NCBI GenBank assembly: GCA_018266355.1 | Contig: JAFEAP010000012.1 | Coordinates: 1 to 64,000 of the forward strand | Source: Bdellovibrionales bacterium | GTDB taxonomy: Bacteria; Bdellovibrionota; UBA1018 | Direction of reading: 5' to 3' | Length of the DNA: 64,000 bases | Part shown: positions 46,380 through 53,837 of the stretch, in pieces | Layout: every line of letters begins with the position of its first letter | Position numbering within the stretch: the first letter of the stretch is position 1 | Notes under the pieces: model-generated | The model's input: the letters and a program-made list of their open reading frames with translations, nothing else | The model's database searches: none | What the model was told of the DNA's origin: nothing | Made by a program: the position numbers and the translations under genes

Positions 46380-46403
46380 GAATCGGTGCCTGACCACCGA
46401 TTC
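46380..46403. repeat. Perfect inverted repeat
   Basis: GAATCGGTG (46380-46388), loop CCTGAC, CACCGATTC (46395-46403). No T-run follows, so it is not a standard terminator. Confidence 0.7.
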
Positions 46404-46563
46404 AGTGTCGAACCGGCTCTGAACTGAGGAGAGAAACGAAACCCTAAAGTGTCGAAATGATTCTAAACGAGATTTCCGGCTTCACGTGGTTCTAAAAACC
46501 CTGAAACCCTGAAAACCCTGAGACGAACGAGAACGCGTCGAGGTCCGGAAAACTCGGTTGAAG

Positions 46564-46600
46564 CGGGTGGGCGCGATCCTAGGATCGGCTCACCCGTTTT
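46564..46600 (+). terminator. Rho-independent terminator
   Basis: CGGGTG...CACCCG outer stem with GATCCTAGGATC inside, then TTTTCGTTTT. It would end the sdh transcript or an RNA within the gap. Confidence 0.7.
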
Positions 46601-46639
46601 CGTTTTGGAAAATCGCGGAGGGTTCGATACGAATCCCGC

Positions 46640-46930
46640 ATGAAGCGTTCGCTCGTCGCGATTCTCGGTCTCGGCCTCCTTCTCGGTTCCCTTTCGGCCC
46701 GCGCGGACGTCGACGACGACGGGGCTCCGATGGATTCGCTCAGCGCCGAATCGGCCGACCTCGCCGCCGCGATCCTGGCGGATCGGGCGATCCCGGTCGG
46801 GGAACCGGTCAGCCCGGCCGAGCGCACCCGCACTCTCGCGAAGGCCGCTCTGAGGGCGCCCGAGGAGAAGAGCGAAAAAACCGAGACCCCGAGCGCCACT
46901 TCTCCGACGGCTCCGGCCGAGGCGCACTGA
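46640..46930 (+). CDS. Small exported acidic protein
   Basis: 96 residues. Signal peptide MKRSLVAILGLGLLLGSLSA; the mature part is low-complexity, Ala/Glu/Pro-rich (ADVDDDGAPMDSLSAESADL, then EKSEKTETPSATSPTAPAEA). No motif recognised; such proteins are often intrinsically disordered. No clear ribosome-binding site is near the ATG. It ends 25 bp before the next start. A shadow frame is possible, but the signal peptide argues for a real gene. Confidence 0.5.
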   Translation: MKRSLVAILGLGLLLGSLSARADVDDDGAPMDSLSAESADLAAAILADRAIPVGEPVSPAERTRTLAKAALRAPEEKSEKTETPSATSPTAPAEAH

Positions 46931-46938
46931 TCGGGACG

Positions 46939-46947
46939 TGCTATCCT
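46939..46947 (+). promoter_or_regulatory. Extended -10 box TGCTATCCT, 8 nt before ATG
   Basis: TGC, TATCCT (46942-46947), GGACGGGG, ATG at 46956. No -35 is visible. It supports the ATG at 46956. Confidence 0.45.
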
Positions 46948-46955
46948 GGACGGGG

Positions 46956-48056
46956 ATGTCCGGGATTCGCAGGGGAACCGTCATCGTAGGCCGTCTCTCG
47001 CTCCGGCGCGCGTTCCGATGCGCGGCGCTCGCGCTCGCTTGCGTTTCGATCCCCGGCGCGCGGGCCGACTGCCGCGCGCTCCTCGCTCACGCGCTCGACC
47101 AGCCCGGATATTTCCTCTCGCAATACGATCCGGAGCTCATGGCCGCTTACCGCGGAGCGGACTACCTCTGCGGCGAGACCTGCGTCGCGAACGCGTTCCG
47201 GCTCGCCGAAAGCGTCGCTTCCACGACGAAGGACTTCCGCCCCTTCGGTCTCGCCGAGCTTCGCGAGTACATCGATTCGTTCGAGATCCTCGGGATCAAG
47301 ATCAAGAACGGCACCTCCGGGCAGGATCTCGCGGTCGCGCTCGAGGGGGTCTCCTCCCGCGCGCAAGCGCTCTTCGACGTCGATCTCGTGACGAGTTCCA
47401 CGGTCGATCGCGCGACCCTCGGCCTCACGACGGGATGGTTGAAGGTCGTCGAGAAACCGAAGCTCACCGCCGGACTTCTCGGGAAGGACCACTACGACTT
47501 CTTCGTTCTCGGCACCGCGCCGCTCGGACACGGCCGGGCGTCCGACGAGGGCCATTTCGTGATGGGCGTTTTCGATCCCGAAATCGGGATGGTGCGGATT
47601 CTCGATCCGAAACGCCCCGGAGCCCCGATTTACTACCGCCTCGAGCGCACCGGAACTTCCGACGGAGCGATTCGCCTCGTGCGCGCGTTCGGGGGAAATG
47701 CGGAAGAACTCGCGGTCGACGAATTCCTCGGGTTTCGATTGAAGCGGAAACCGGGAGCTTACCACGCCGGGGGCCATAACCCGCTCCTCGGCGCGAACCC
47801 TGGTCTGGCCGAAGCTTACGCCCCTTTCGTGAACTGGTCTTGTGCGCGGCAGGGGAGGAGGTCGATCTGCTACCGCGGCGCCGAGCGGCTCGACGAAAAG
47901 ACGGTCTACGCGGCGAAAAAGAAGGCGAAGTCGATCCACGCCCGGCTGACGCCGCACGAATCGATCCCGAACGCTTTTTTCGTCGACGGACGCCGGGATT
48001 GGGTCGTCGATGCGGCGGACGTCGACGAACTCGTCGCCGCCGCGGACGCGCTTTAA
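46956..48056 (+). CDS. Exported C39-like cysteine-peptidase-fold protein
   Basis: 366 residues from the ATG at 46956. Twin-basic start and hydrophobic signal (RRAFRCAALALACVSIPGAR). Then YLCGETCVANAFRLAESVAS, resembling the 'CGP.C...A' entry motif of C39-type papain-fold peptidases; a His follows in DEGHFVMGVFDPE and an Asp in VRILDPKRP. The order Cys, His, Asp/Asn is that of the C39 fold. The middle and C-terminal portions are unknown. A C39-like peptidase or a non-peptidase relative in the periplasm is plausible. It converges on argS. Confidence 0.55.
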   Translation: MSGIRRGTVIVGRLSLRRAFRCAALALACVSIPGARADCRALLAHALDQPGYFLSQYDPELMAAYRGADYLCGETCVANAFRLAESVASTTKDFRPFGLAELREYIDSFEILGIKIKNGTSGQDLAVALEGVSSRAQALFDVDLVTSSTVDRATLGLTTGWLKVVEKPKLTAGLLGKDHYDFFVLGTAPLGHGRASDEGHFVMGVFDPEIGMVRILDPKRPGAPIYYRLERTGTSDGAIRLVRAFGGNAEELAVDEFLGFRLKRKPGAYHAGGHNPLLGANPGLAEAYAPFVNWSCARQGRRSICYRGAERLDEKTVYAAKKKAKSIHARLTPHESIPNAFFVDGRRDWVVDAADVDELVAAADAL

Positions 48057-48060
48057 GTCC

Positions 48061-49851
48061 TCACATCCGGTCGGGCAGGGGAATGCCGAGCAAGTGCAGG
48101 CCCTGCGCGAGGATCCTTCGCGCGGACTCGACGAGGAGCAGGCGCGCTTCGGTGAGTTCCTTTGCCTGACCGAGGACGTGGCATTCGCGGTAGAATTCCC
48201 CGTACGCCTTCACGAGATCGATCAGGTAGTTCGCGAGCTGCGAAGCCTTCCGGTGCTCGAGGGTGCGCTCGAGGTGATGGGGAAACTGGCCTAGGATCTT
48301 CACGAGCCGGATCTCTTCGTCCTTCTTGAGTTGCCCGACGGCGCGATCGACGGCGGCGCTCAAAGAGGCGGAGGAGTAGGCCGGCAACGGCGTGCCCGCC
48401 TCCGCGGCTTTCCGTAGGATCGAGAGGCAGCGCGTGTGCGCGTATTGGAGGTACGGTCCCGTTTCGCCCTCGAAGTCGGCGACCCGTTCGACGTCGAATT
48501 CGACTTCGCGGCCCGGATCGGCGGCGAGGTCGTGGAAAACGATCGCGGCGATGGCGACCTTTTCTTCGATGTCGGCGAGCTCGGCGGGAGAGAGGGCTTC
48601 GCCGTCGCGGCCGCCGGCCGCGGTCGAGAGGCTGACGCGTTCTTTCATGAGGGTCCGCACGCGGTCCTTCACGAGCGTCCAGACGTCTTCGAGAGTGACG
48701 AAGTTCCCTTTTCGCGTCGACATCTTCGCGTCCTTGAACCGGTAGAGGCCGGTCGGGACGTGCTCGAGTCTCGAGGCCCATTCCATGCCCATTTTCCGGA
48801 GCACGCCGAAGACCTGCTGGAAGTGGAGGCGCTGTTCACCGCCGACGACGTAGGTCATGCGGTCGAAGTGGTATTTCTCGTAACGGTAGAGCGCGGCCGC
48901 GACGTCGCGGGTCGCGTAGATCGTCGAGCCGTCGGATTTTTCGAGGATGCAGGGTGTGAGCTCGCGGCCTTTTTCATCGGTGACGTTCGCGACCCACGCG
49001 CCCTCGCTTTGGACGAGGATGCCTTCGGCCTTCAGCTTCGCGAGCAGCGGCCGAAGCTGGTCCTCGTAGAAGCTCTCGCCCCAGACGTGGTCGAACTTCA
49101 CGTCGAGTTTCTCGTAGAGGGCGTTGAACTCCTTCATCGAGATCTCGATGCACTTTTTCCAGACGGCGGTGACTTCGGGATCTTTCTCCTCGAGGCGCTT
49201 GAAGGCGGCGCGGGCTTCGTCTTCGAGCTCGGGTTTCGTTTCGATCGCCGCGTGGAGTTTCACGTAAAGTTCGACGAGGTCGCGGATGCCCGGATTCGGC
49301 GGCAACTCGTTTCCGTAGAGCTTCATCGCGACGTAGAGCTTCCCGAACTGGGTGCCCCAATCGCCGAGGTGGTTGATCGAGACCATCCGATAGCCGCGGT
49401 AGCGGCCGACGCGATCGAGGCAGGCGCCGAGGCCCGTCGGGCGGAAGTGGTAGATCATGAAAGGCTTCGCGACGTTCGGCGACGAAAATTCGATGACCCA
49501 GGTTCCGCGCGACGGACCCTCGAAGCGTCCGTACTCGCCGTTCCCTTCGCCCTTCAGGATGTCGTTCAAAAGCGCGTGGGCGGCTTCGGCGCCGCTCACG
49601 GTGAAATTCACGTAGGGGCCGACGGCGGCGACGGTGAGGGTCTTCGGAACCGAACCCTTATCCGTCAGGAGCTTGACGATCTCCTTCGCGGCGTCGTTCG
49701 GGGACTTCTTCATTTCCTTCGCGAGACGGAAGCAGGGGAACGCGAAATCGCCGAGTTTCGTGTCCGGCGGGATTTCCATCTGACCGGCTTGGACGGGTTG
49801 GGGAAGAACTTGGCTGAGTGCGTCAGCAGCTTGGCGCGCGAAACGTTCCAT
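48061..49851 (-). CDS. argS: Arginyl-tRNA synthetase
   Basis: 596 residues. It joins Arg to tRNA-Arg. Family marks: N-terminal additional domain (GDFAFPCFRLAKEMKKSPND), VGPYVNFTVSG, EFSSPNVAKPFMIYHFRPTG, MVSINHLGDWGTQFGKLYVA, DGSTIYATRDVAAALYRYE, DAKMSTRKGNFVTLEDVW and a C-terminal anticodon domain (LSILRKAAEA...YGEFYRECHVL). The HIGH motif reads MIYH at residues 132-135, where most ArgRS have HIGH or HVGH. The KMSKS equivalent is KMSTR. The rest is intact, so it should still be the housekeeping enzyme unless a second copy exists. Confidence 0.95.
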   Translation of the reverse strand: MERFARQAADALSQVLPQPVQAGQMEIPPDTKLGDFAFPCFRLAKEMKKSPNDAAKEIVKLLTDKGSVPKTLTVAAVGPYVNFTVSGAEAAHALLNDILKGEGNGEYGRFEGPSRGTWVIEFSSPNVAKPFMIYHFRPTGLGACLDRVGRYRGYRMVSINHLGDWGTQFGKLYVAMKLYGNELPPNPGIRDLVELYVKLHAAIETKPELEDEARAAFKRLEEKDPEVTAVWKKCIEISMKEFNALYEKLDVKFDHVWGESFYEDQLRPLLAKLKAEGILVQSEGAWVANVTDEKGRELTPCILEKSDGSTIYATRDVAAALYRYEKYHFDRMTYVVGGEQRLHFQQVFGVLRKMGMEWASRLEHVPTGLYRFKDAKMSTRKGNFVTLEDVWTLVKDRVRTLMKERVSLSTAAGGRDGEALSPAELADIEEKVAIAAIVFHDLAADPGREVEFDVERVADFEGETGPYLQYAHTRCLSILRKAAEAGTPLPAYSSASLSAAVDRAVGQLKKDEEIRLVKILGQFPHHLERTLEHRKASQLANYLIDLVKAYGEFYRECHVLGQAKELTEARLLLVESARRILAQGLHLLGIPLPDRM

Positions 49852-49934
49852 AGGGATTGGTCGTACCGGTTCCGAGAAATTCCTTCAAGATTCTTTACCC
49901 CCGGTCCGATGAGACACCTGGAGAAGTCCAACGG

Positions 49935-51164
49935 ATGAGTATCCTCAATCGTGTACCGAAAATCGAAAAGAAGCATCTGATCGCCGGCGGCGCTCTGACC
50001 GCCGTCGCGGTCGTCGCTTTCGTCCTCGGTACGCTGAAATCGGGAACTCCGGTCGCCAAGACCGAGCACGGACCCGCGACGAAAGTCGCCGTCGCGAAGC
50101 CCGCCCACGAACCGGACGAAGGAAAATCCTCCGCGCCGGTCGGCGAACACGCTTCGCCGAACCGCGCTCCGGCCGCCGCGCCCGCGAAGGACGACAAGTC
50201 CGACGACGGCGGCGATTACTACGAAGAGGAAGAGGAGATCGACACTCAGATCGCCCACCGCCTACCGCACGGAAAGAAAATTTTCGCCAAGGACGAGAAG
50301 AAGTCCGAAGCCAAACCCGAAACCGTTCACGGCCACGAATCGGTCGCCGACAAGACCGACGTCGTCGTCGAAACCGAGTCTTCGCCGGCTCCGAAGGAAG
50401 AACGCCGCGGGATCTTCGCGCGCCTCTTCGGCGTCTACGCCGACGCGTGGGAGAGCTTGAACCTGAAGGTCCATGCGATCCAGCAAGCCGAGGAAGAGAA
50501 CAAGAAGCTCAAGCTCGAGAACGCCTATCTCCGCGTGATGGTGGAAACCGGTAAGTACACCGCCCGCAGCGACGAGGCGAAGGCGAAGACCGAAACCGTC
50601 GGCAAGAAACTCGCGACCACCGCGGGCTCCCGCGCTGCGCGTTCGATCGCCTCGATCCGCTACCAGTTCCCGGAAAACCTCCTGCCGGAGCAGCTCCTCG
50701 CGCTCGGCGTCGGTTACTTCAAAGTAAAGGACGACGAGAAGGCGGCGGTCATCTTGAATTTCCTCACGGAACTCGAAGACGATCACTCGTTCCGCACGGC
50801 CCCGAACTACTTGATGGCCGGCATCGCGTTCTACCGCCTCGAGCACTACAAGAACGCGGGCGAATACTTCGAACGGATCGGGAAGCTCACCGAGACGGAT
50901 CCGGAAACCCAGAAAGCGAAGCGTCAGGCCGTGTACTGGCAGGCGCTCGTGGCCGAACGCACGAAGAACCGCGGACTGGCCCAGAAGCTCATGCTCGACA
51001 GCCTCGAGCAAGATCCCCAAACCAAGGAAGCGCGCTGGGTGAATCCCCAGGGCGAATCGGACAAGCGACTCGCGCCGACTCGGATGCCGGCCTCGCTGAA
51101 TCCGGACGCGACCGAACCCGAAACCGAGGTAAGCCACGATGGCGAAGCTCCGAATCACGAATAA
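49935..51164 (+). CDS. Membrane-anchored coiled-coil/TPR-like protein
   Basis: 409 residues from the ATG at 49935. N-terminal anchor (HLIAGGALTAVAVVAFVLGT), a long Lys/Ala/Glu/Pro-rich linker with an acidic patch (DDGGDYYEEEEEIDTQ), a short coiled coil (HAIQQAEEENKKLKLENAYL) and C-terminal helical pairs (LLALGVGYFKVKDDEKAAVI, then LMAGIAFYRLEHYKNAGEYF) of TPR type. It probably spans the periplasm and binds another envelope protein. The FecR-domain gene starts inside its end (26-bp overlap at 51139), so they form one translational unit. Confidence 0.65.
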   Translation: MSILNRVPKIEKKHLIAGGALTAVAVVAFVLGTLKSGTPVAKTEHGPATKVAVAKPAHEPDEGKSSAPVGEHASPNRAPAAAPAKDDKSDDGGDYYEEEEEIDTQIAHRLPHGKKIFAKDEKKSEAKPETVHGHESVADKTDVVVETESSPAPKEERRGIFARLFGVYADAWESLNLKVHAIQQAEEENKKLKLENAYLRVMVETGKYTARSDEAKAKTETVGKKLATTAGSRAARSIASIRYQFPENLLPEQLLALGVGYFKVKDDEKAAVILNFLTELEDDHSFRTAPNYLMAGIAFYRLEHYKNAGEYFERIGKLTETDPETQKAKRQAVYWQALVAERTKNRGLAQKLMLDSLEQDPQTKEARWVNPQGESDKRLAPTRMPASLNPDATEPETEVSHDGEAPNHE

Positions 51165-52107
51165 AACCCTCCTCGCGATCGCCGCGATCGCCTTCGCCCC
51201 GTCCGCTTTCGCGGCCGAGCCGAACGAAGCCGGCGCCGGAAAGGTTTGCGGCGTCCTCCGCTCCTTCGAGGGCGAGACCCAGATTTTCGACTACACCCGC
51301 ACGCACCTCGGCGACGCCGCTTTCGGGTCCAAGCTCCACTGCGGCGACTGGGTGAGCGTCGATAAAGGGAAGGCCACGATCGAGCTCGCCGTGAACGCGG
51401 CGTTCAACGTCGGCGAGAACACGTTCGTGCAGATCCTCGATCCGCAGTCGGGCGAGAACCCGGAACACGCTCACGTCGCGCTCTATCGCGGCGAGTTCGT
51501 CGCCCAAACCCCGAAAGACGAGATCCGCATCGTCACGCCGAACGCCGTCGCGCGCGTCGCGAAGGGGGGGGCGTACCTCGTCTATTCGAGCGCTTCCGAA
51601 GAAAGCCAGATCGTCGGCCTCGGCGGCGCGAGTTCGCTCGAAAACCGTTTCTTCCCGGAACCGCGCATGGCGGCCGGATTCGGGAAGGTCGTGACTTTCG
51701 CGAATCCCGTCGAGCGCCTCCTTCCGGACCAGGCCCGTTACGTTTCCGCCCGGGATTTGAACGAGCGGCTCGCCCGCCTCGGCATCCCGGCCGCCGTTCG
51801 GGACGCGCTCGAGAAGAGCGTGAAGGCGGGCACGAAGACGAAGATGCCGGTGACGCTCGCGTCGACCGGTCGGCCGGCCTCGAGACCCGCCGTCCAAGCG
51901 ACGGGTGAGTTCGCGAACCGCGCTCCGGCGTCGGTCGTCGAATCGGATTCCGCGCCGAAGGCCGTCGCGAAGCCGCATAAGGCGGTCGCGCGGAAGAAGC
52001 GCGTCTCCGACGAACCGAACTTCGCGCTGAAGCGCGCGGGGGACGACGAGATGGAGAAGAAGCGGCTGCTCCAAGCGCTCTCCATGATGCGCCCGGATAG
52101 CGATTAA
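51139..52107 (+). CDS. Exported FecR-domain protein
   Basis: 322 residues. Signal peptide AKLRITNKTLLAIAAIAFAP then SAFAA. A FecR-type beta-domain covers about 35-170: GVLRSFEGETQIFD, GSKLHCGDWVSVDKGKATIE, LAVNAAFNVGENTFVQIL, VALYRGEFVAQTPKDEIRIV and TPNAVARVAKGGAYLVY. In FecR of TonB systems this domain senses signals; stand-alone exported forms are common in delta-type bacteria and bind cell-wall or surface proteins. The C-terminal 100 residues are basic and disordered. It overlaps the preceding gene. Confidence 0.75.
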   Translation: MAKLRITNKTLLAIAAIAFAPSAFAAEPNEAGAGKVCGVLRSFEGETQIFDYTRTHLGDAAFGSKLHCGDWVSVDKGKATIELAVNAAFNVGENTFVQILDPQSGENPEHAHVALYRGEFVAQTPKDEIRIVTPNAVARVAKGGAYLVYSSASEESQIVGLGGASSLENRFFPEPRMAAGFGKVVTFANPVERLLPDQARYVSARDLNERLARLGIPAAVRDALEKSVKAGTKTKMPVTLASTGRPASRPAVQATGEFANRAPASVVESDSAPKAVAKPHKAVARKKRVSDEPNFALKRAGDDEMEKKRLLQALSMMRPDSD

Positions 52108-52171
52108 GTTCCGAATTTCGACTCCCCACGGACTGCGGGAGTCGGCCCGACGATCAAGGAAGGTGACCCGC

Positions 52172-52747
52172 ATGGCTTCGACCCGCTTTTTCCGCCGTCT
52201 TTTACTCGGCCTAGGCCTCTTCGGAGTTTCCGCGTTCGCCGCGCCCGCGGCCCGCGCCGACTATTGGGAATTTTCCTCCGGTTTCAACTACAGCAAGTCG
52301 ACCTATTCGGGGGGGAGCTATTCTTGGAATCGCCGGCTCGGCGCCTCGATCGGGTATAACTTCTCGGACTCATCCACCGTCGAATTCGCCTGGCAGAAGA
52401 GCATGGAGCGGGACCACTACGAGGGCTTCGAGGATTCGACCTACGACGACCAGGTCACGTCGCTGAACTTCGTGTGGAACCTGATGGGGCGCGATTCGAA
52501 GATCCAACCCTACGTGAAGGTCGGGATCGGTCAGCTGAACCGGAACGCCGCGATCAGCAATACGGCGGGGCAGTCCCAGTTCACGACCCTCGATCAGCTC
52601 ACCGGCGTCCTCGGCGCGGGCATCAAATTCCGCCTCACGCAGACGTTTTCCCTCCGCCTCGAAGGGACGAGCTACCTTTCCGGCGCGAAAATCAGCACCT
52701 GGCGCGATAACTTCGGTGCGACTTTCGGGGTCGCGCTCTATTATTAG
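52172..52747 (+). CDS. Small outer-membrane beta-barrel protein
   Basis: 191 residues from the ATG at 52172; AAGGAAGGTG precedes it. Signal peptide STRFFRRLLLGLGLFGVSAF then AAPAARA. The mature 160 residues show alternating aromatic strands typical of an 8-strand barrel: WEFSSGFNYSKSTYSGGSYS, RRLGASIGYNFSDSSTVEFA, KIQPYVKVGIGQLNRN, LRLEGTSYLSGAKI and a C-terminal FGATFGVALYY ending in an aromatic residue. Role probably structural or porin-like; specificity unknown. Confidence 0.75.
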   Translation: MASTRFFRRLLLGLGLFGVSAFAAPAARADYWEFSSGFNYSKSTYSGGSYSWNRRLGASIGYNFSDSSTVEFAWQKSMERDHYEGFEDSTYDDQVTSLNFVWNLMGRDSKIQPYVKVGIGQLNRNAAISNTAGQSQFTTLDQLTGVLGAGIKFRLTQTFSLRLEGTSYLSGAKISTWRDNFGATFGVALYY

Positions 52748-52765
52748 GCGAAGCCACTCGAAACG

Positions 52766-53824
52766 ATGAGTCTCCTCCCGTCCCGCACCGCGCTTTTTCT
52801 CGGCATCGTCGCGGCGCTCGCCGCCGGCGCTTCGGGATGCTCGACCCTCGAATACCTTTGGCAGGCCGGCCGCGGCCAGCTCTCGCTCATGAATCACGCG
52901 CGACCGCTCGCCGACGTGATCAAGGACGACACGACCCCGCCGCGGATCAAAACCTTGCTCGCCGAGGTCCCGAAGATGAAGGCGTTCGGGGAGCGTTTCG
53001 GGATGAAGCCGACCCGGAACTACGAGGAATACGTGAAGCTCGATCGCGACGCCGTCGTCTACGTCGTGAGCGCGTGTCACCCGCTCAAGTTCGAACCGAA
53101 GGAGTGGAAGTTCCCGATCGTCGGCGGCTTCCCGTATCTCGGATTTTATGCCCGATCCGACGCGGAGAAATACGCGGATTCGCTCCGCGCCGAGAACCTC
53201 GACGTCGACCTGCGCGGCGCGCCCGCGTATTCGACCCTCGGATGGTTCCGCGACCCGATCCTCTCGACGATGATCGTCGAAGGCACCGAAGCGACGGGCG
53301 AGCTCGCCGAGGTCGTCCTCCACGAGTCGCTCCATGCGACGGTCTACGTGAATCATCAGGCGTTCTTCAACGAATCCCTCGCGAGCTTCGTCTCCGAGGG
53401 CTTGACGCCGCTTTATCTCGCCGAGACGCGCGGAAAAGATTCGATCGAGGAAAAGAAGTACCTCGAAGGGCTCGTTTGGCAGGAGAAGTTCCATTCGCGG
53501 ATGCACGACGCCTACACGGCGCTCGACGCCGTCTACAAAAGCCCCGATCCCGACGCGACGAAGCTCGCGAAGAAAGGCGAGATCCTCGAGAAACTCCGGA
53601 CCGACGTGCGGTGGCGGGCGGGTCGTCCGCTGAATAACGCGACTCTCCTCGGATTCCGCGAATATGGCGGGAATCGCGAAGTCTTCGATCGCCTCTTCAC
53701 CGCGTGCGGAAAGGATTGGCCGCGTTTCCTGCGCGCGCTCCAACGGATCCGCGAATCGGATTTCCCGGCCGCCCAGACGAAGGATCTTTCGGGCGTCGAA
53801 CGTAATTTCAAGTGCGCGGACTAG
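52766..53824 (+). CDS. Putative aminopeptidase-family (HExxH) lipoprotein
   Basis: 352 residues. Lipoprotein signal LGIVAALAAGASGC, then STLEYLWQAGRGQLSLMNHA, which opens the family of predicted aminopeptidases known as PF10023. Other family marks: YEEYVKLDRDAVVYVVSA, WKFPIVGGFPYLGFYA, AYSTLGWFRDPILSTMI and the zinc motif HESLH (HExxH) in EVVLHESLHATVYV, followed by FFNESLASFVSEGL with the third ligand Glu. A periplasmic zinc peptidase anchored to a membrane. It lies 18 bp after the barrel gene, in the same plus-strand run. Confidence 0.8.
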   Translation: MSLLPSRTALFLGIVAALAAGASGCSTLEYLWQAGRGQLSLMNHARPLADVIKDDTTPPRIKTLLAEVPKMKAFGERFGMKPTRNYEEYVKLDRDAVVYVVSACHPLKFEPKEWKFPIVGGFPYLGFYARSDAEKYADSLRAENLDVDLRGAPAYSTLGWFRDPILSTMIVEGTEATGELAEVVLHESLHATVYVNHQAFFNESLASFVSEGLTPLYLAETRGKDSIEEKKYLEGLVWQEKFHSRMHDAYTALDAVYKSPDPDATKLAKKGEILEKLRTDVRWRAGRPLNNATLLGFREYGGNREVFDRLFTACGKDWPRFLRALQRIRESDFPAAQTKDLSGVERNFKCAD

Positions 53825-53837
53825 GTTTTCCGCGCGA

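Larger units (their letters stand above)
46321..46639. other. Non-coding gap with hairpin, short repeats and a terminator
   Basis: About 320 bp without a gene. It holds a perfect 9-bp hairpin (46380-46403), three short ACCCTGAA-type repeats (about 46496-46522) and a terminator at 46564-46600. GTTCGAATC at about 46376-46384 looks like a tRNA T-loop but the stem does not pair. Confidence 0.5.

Noticed and set aside
46360..46403. Possible tRNA (GTTCGAATC T-loop-like)
   Set aside because: The five bases on either side do not form a T-stem and no acceptor or anticodon arm is found upstream.
24190..46430. Shared CCGGCTCTGAACTGA in two gaps (about 24197 and 46412)
   Set aside because: A 15-mer match between two positions is expected about by chance in 64 kb, and no structure is shared around it.
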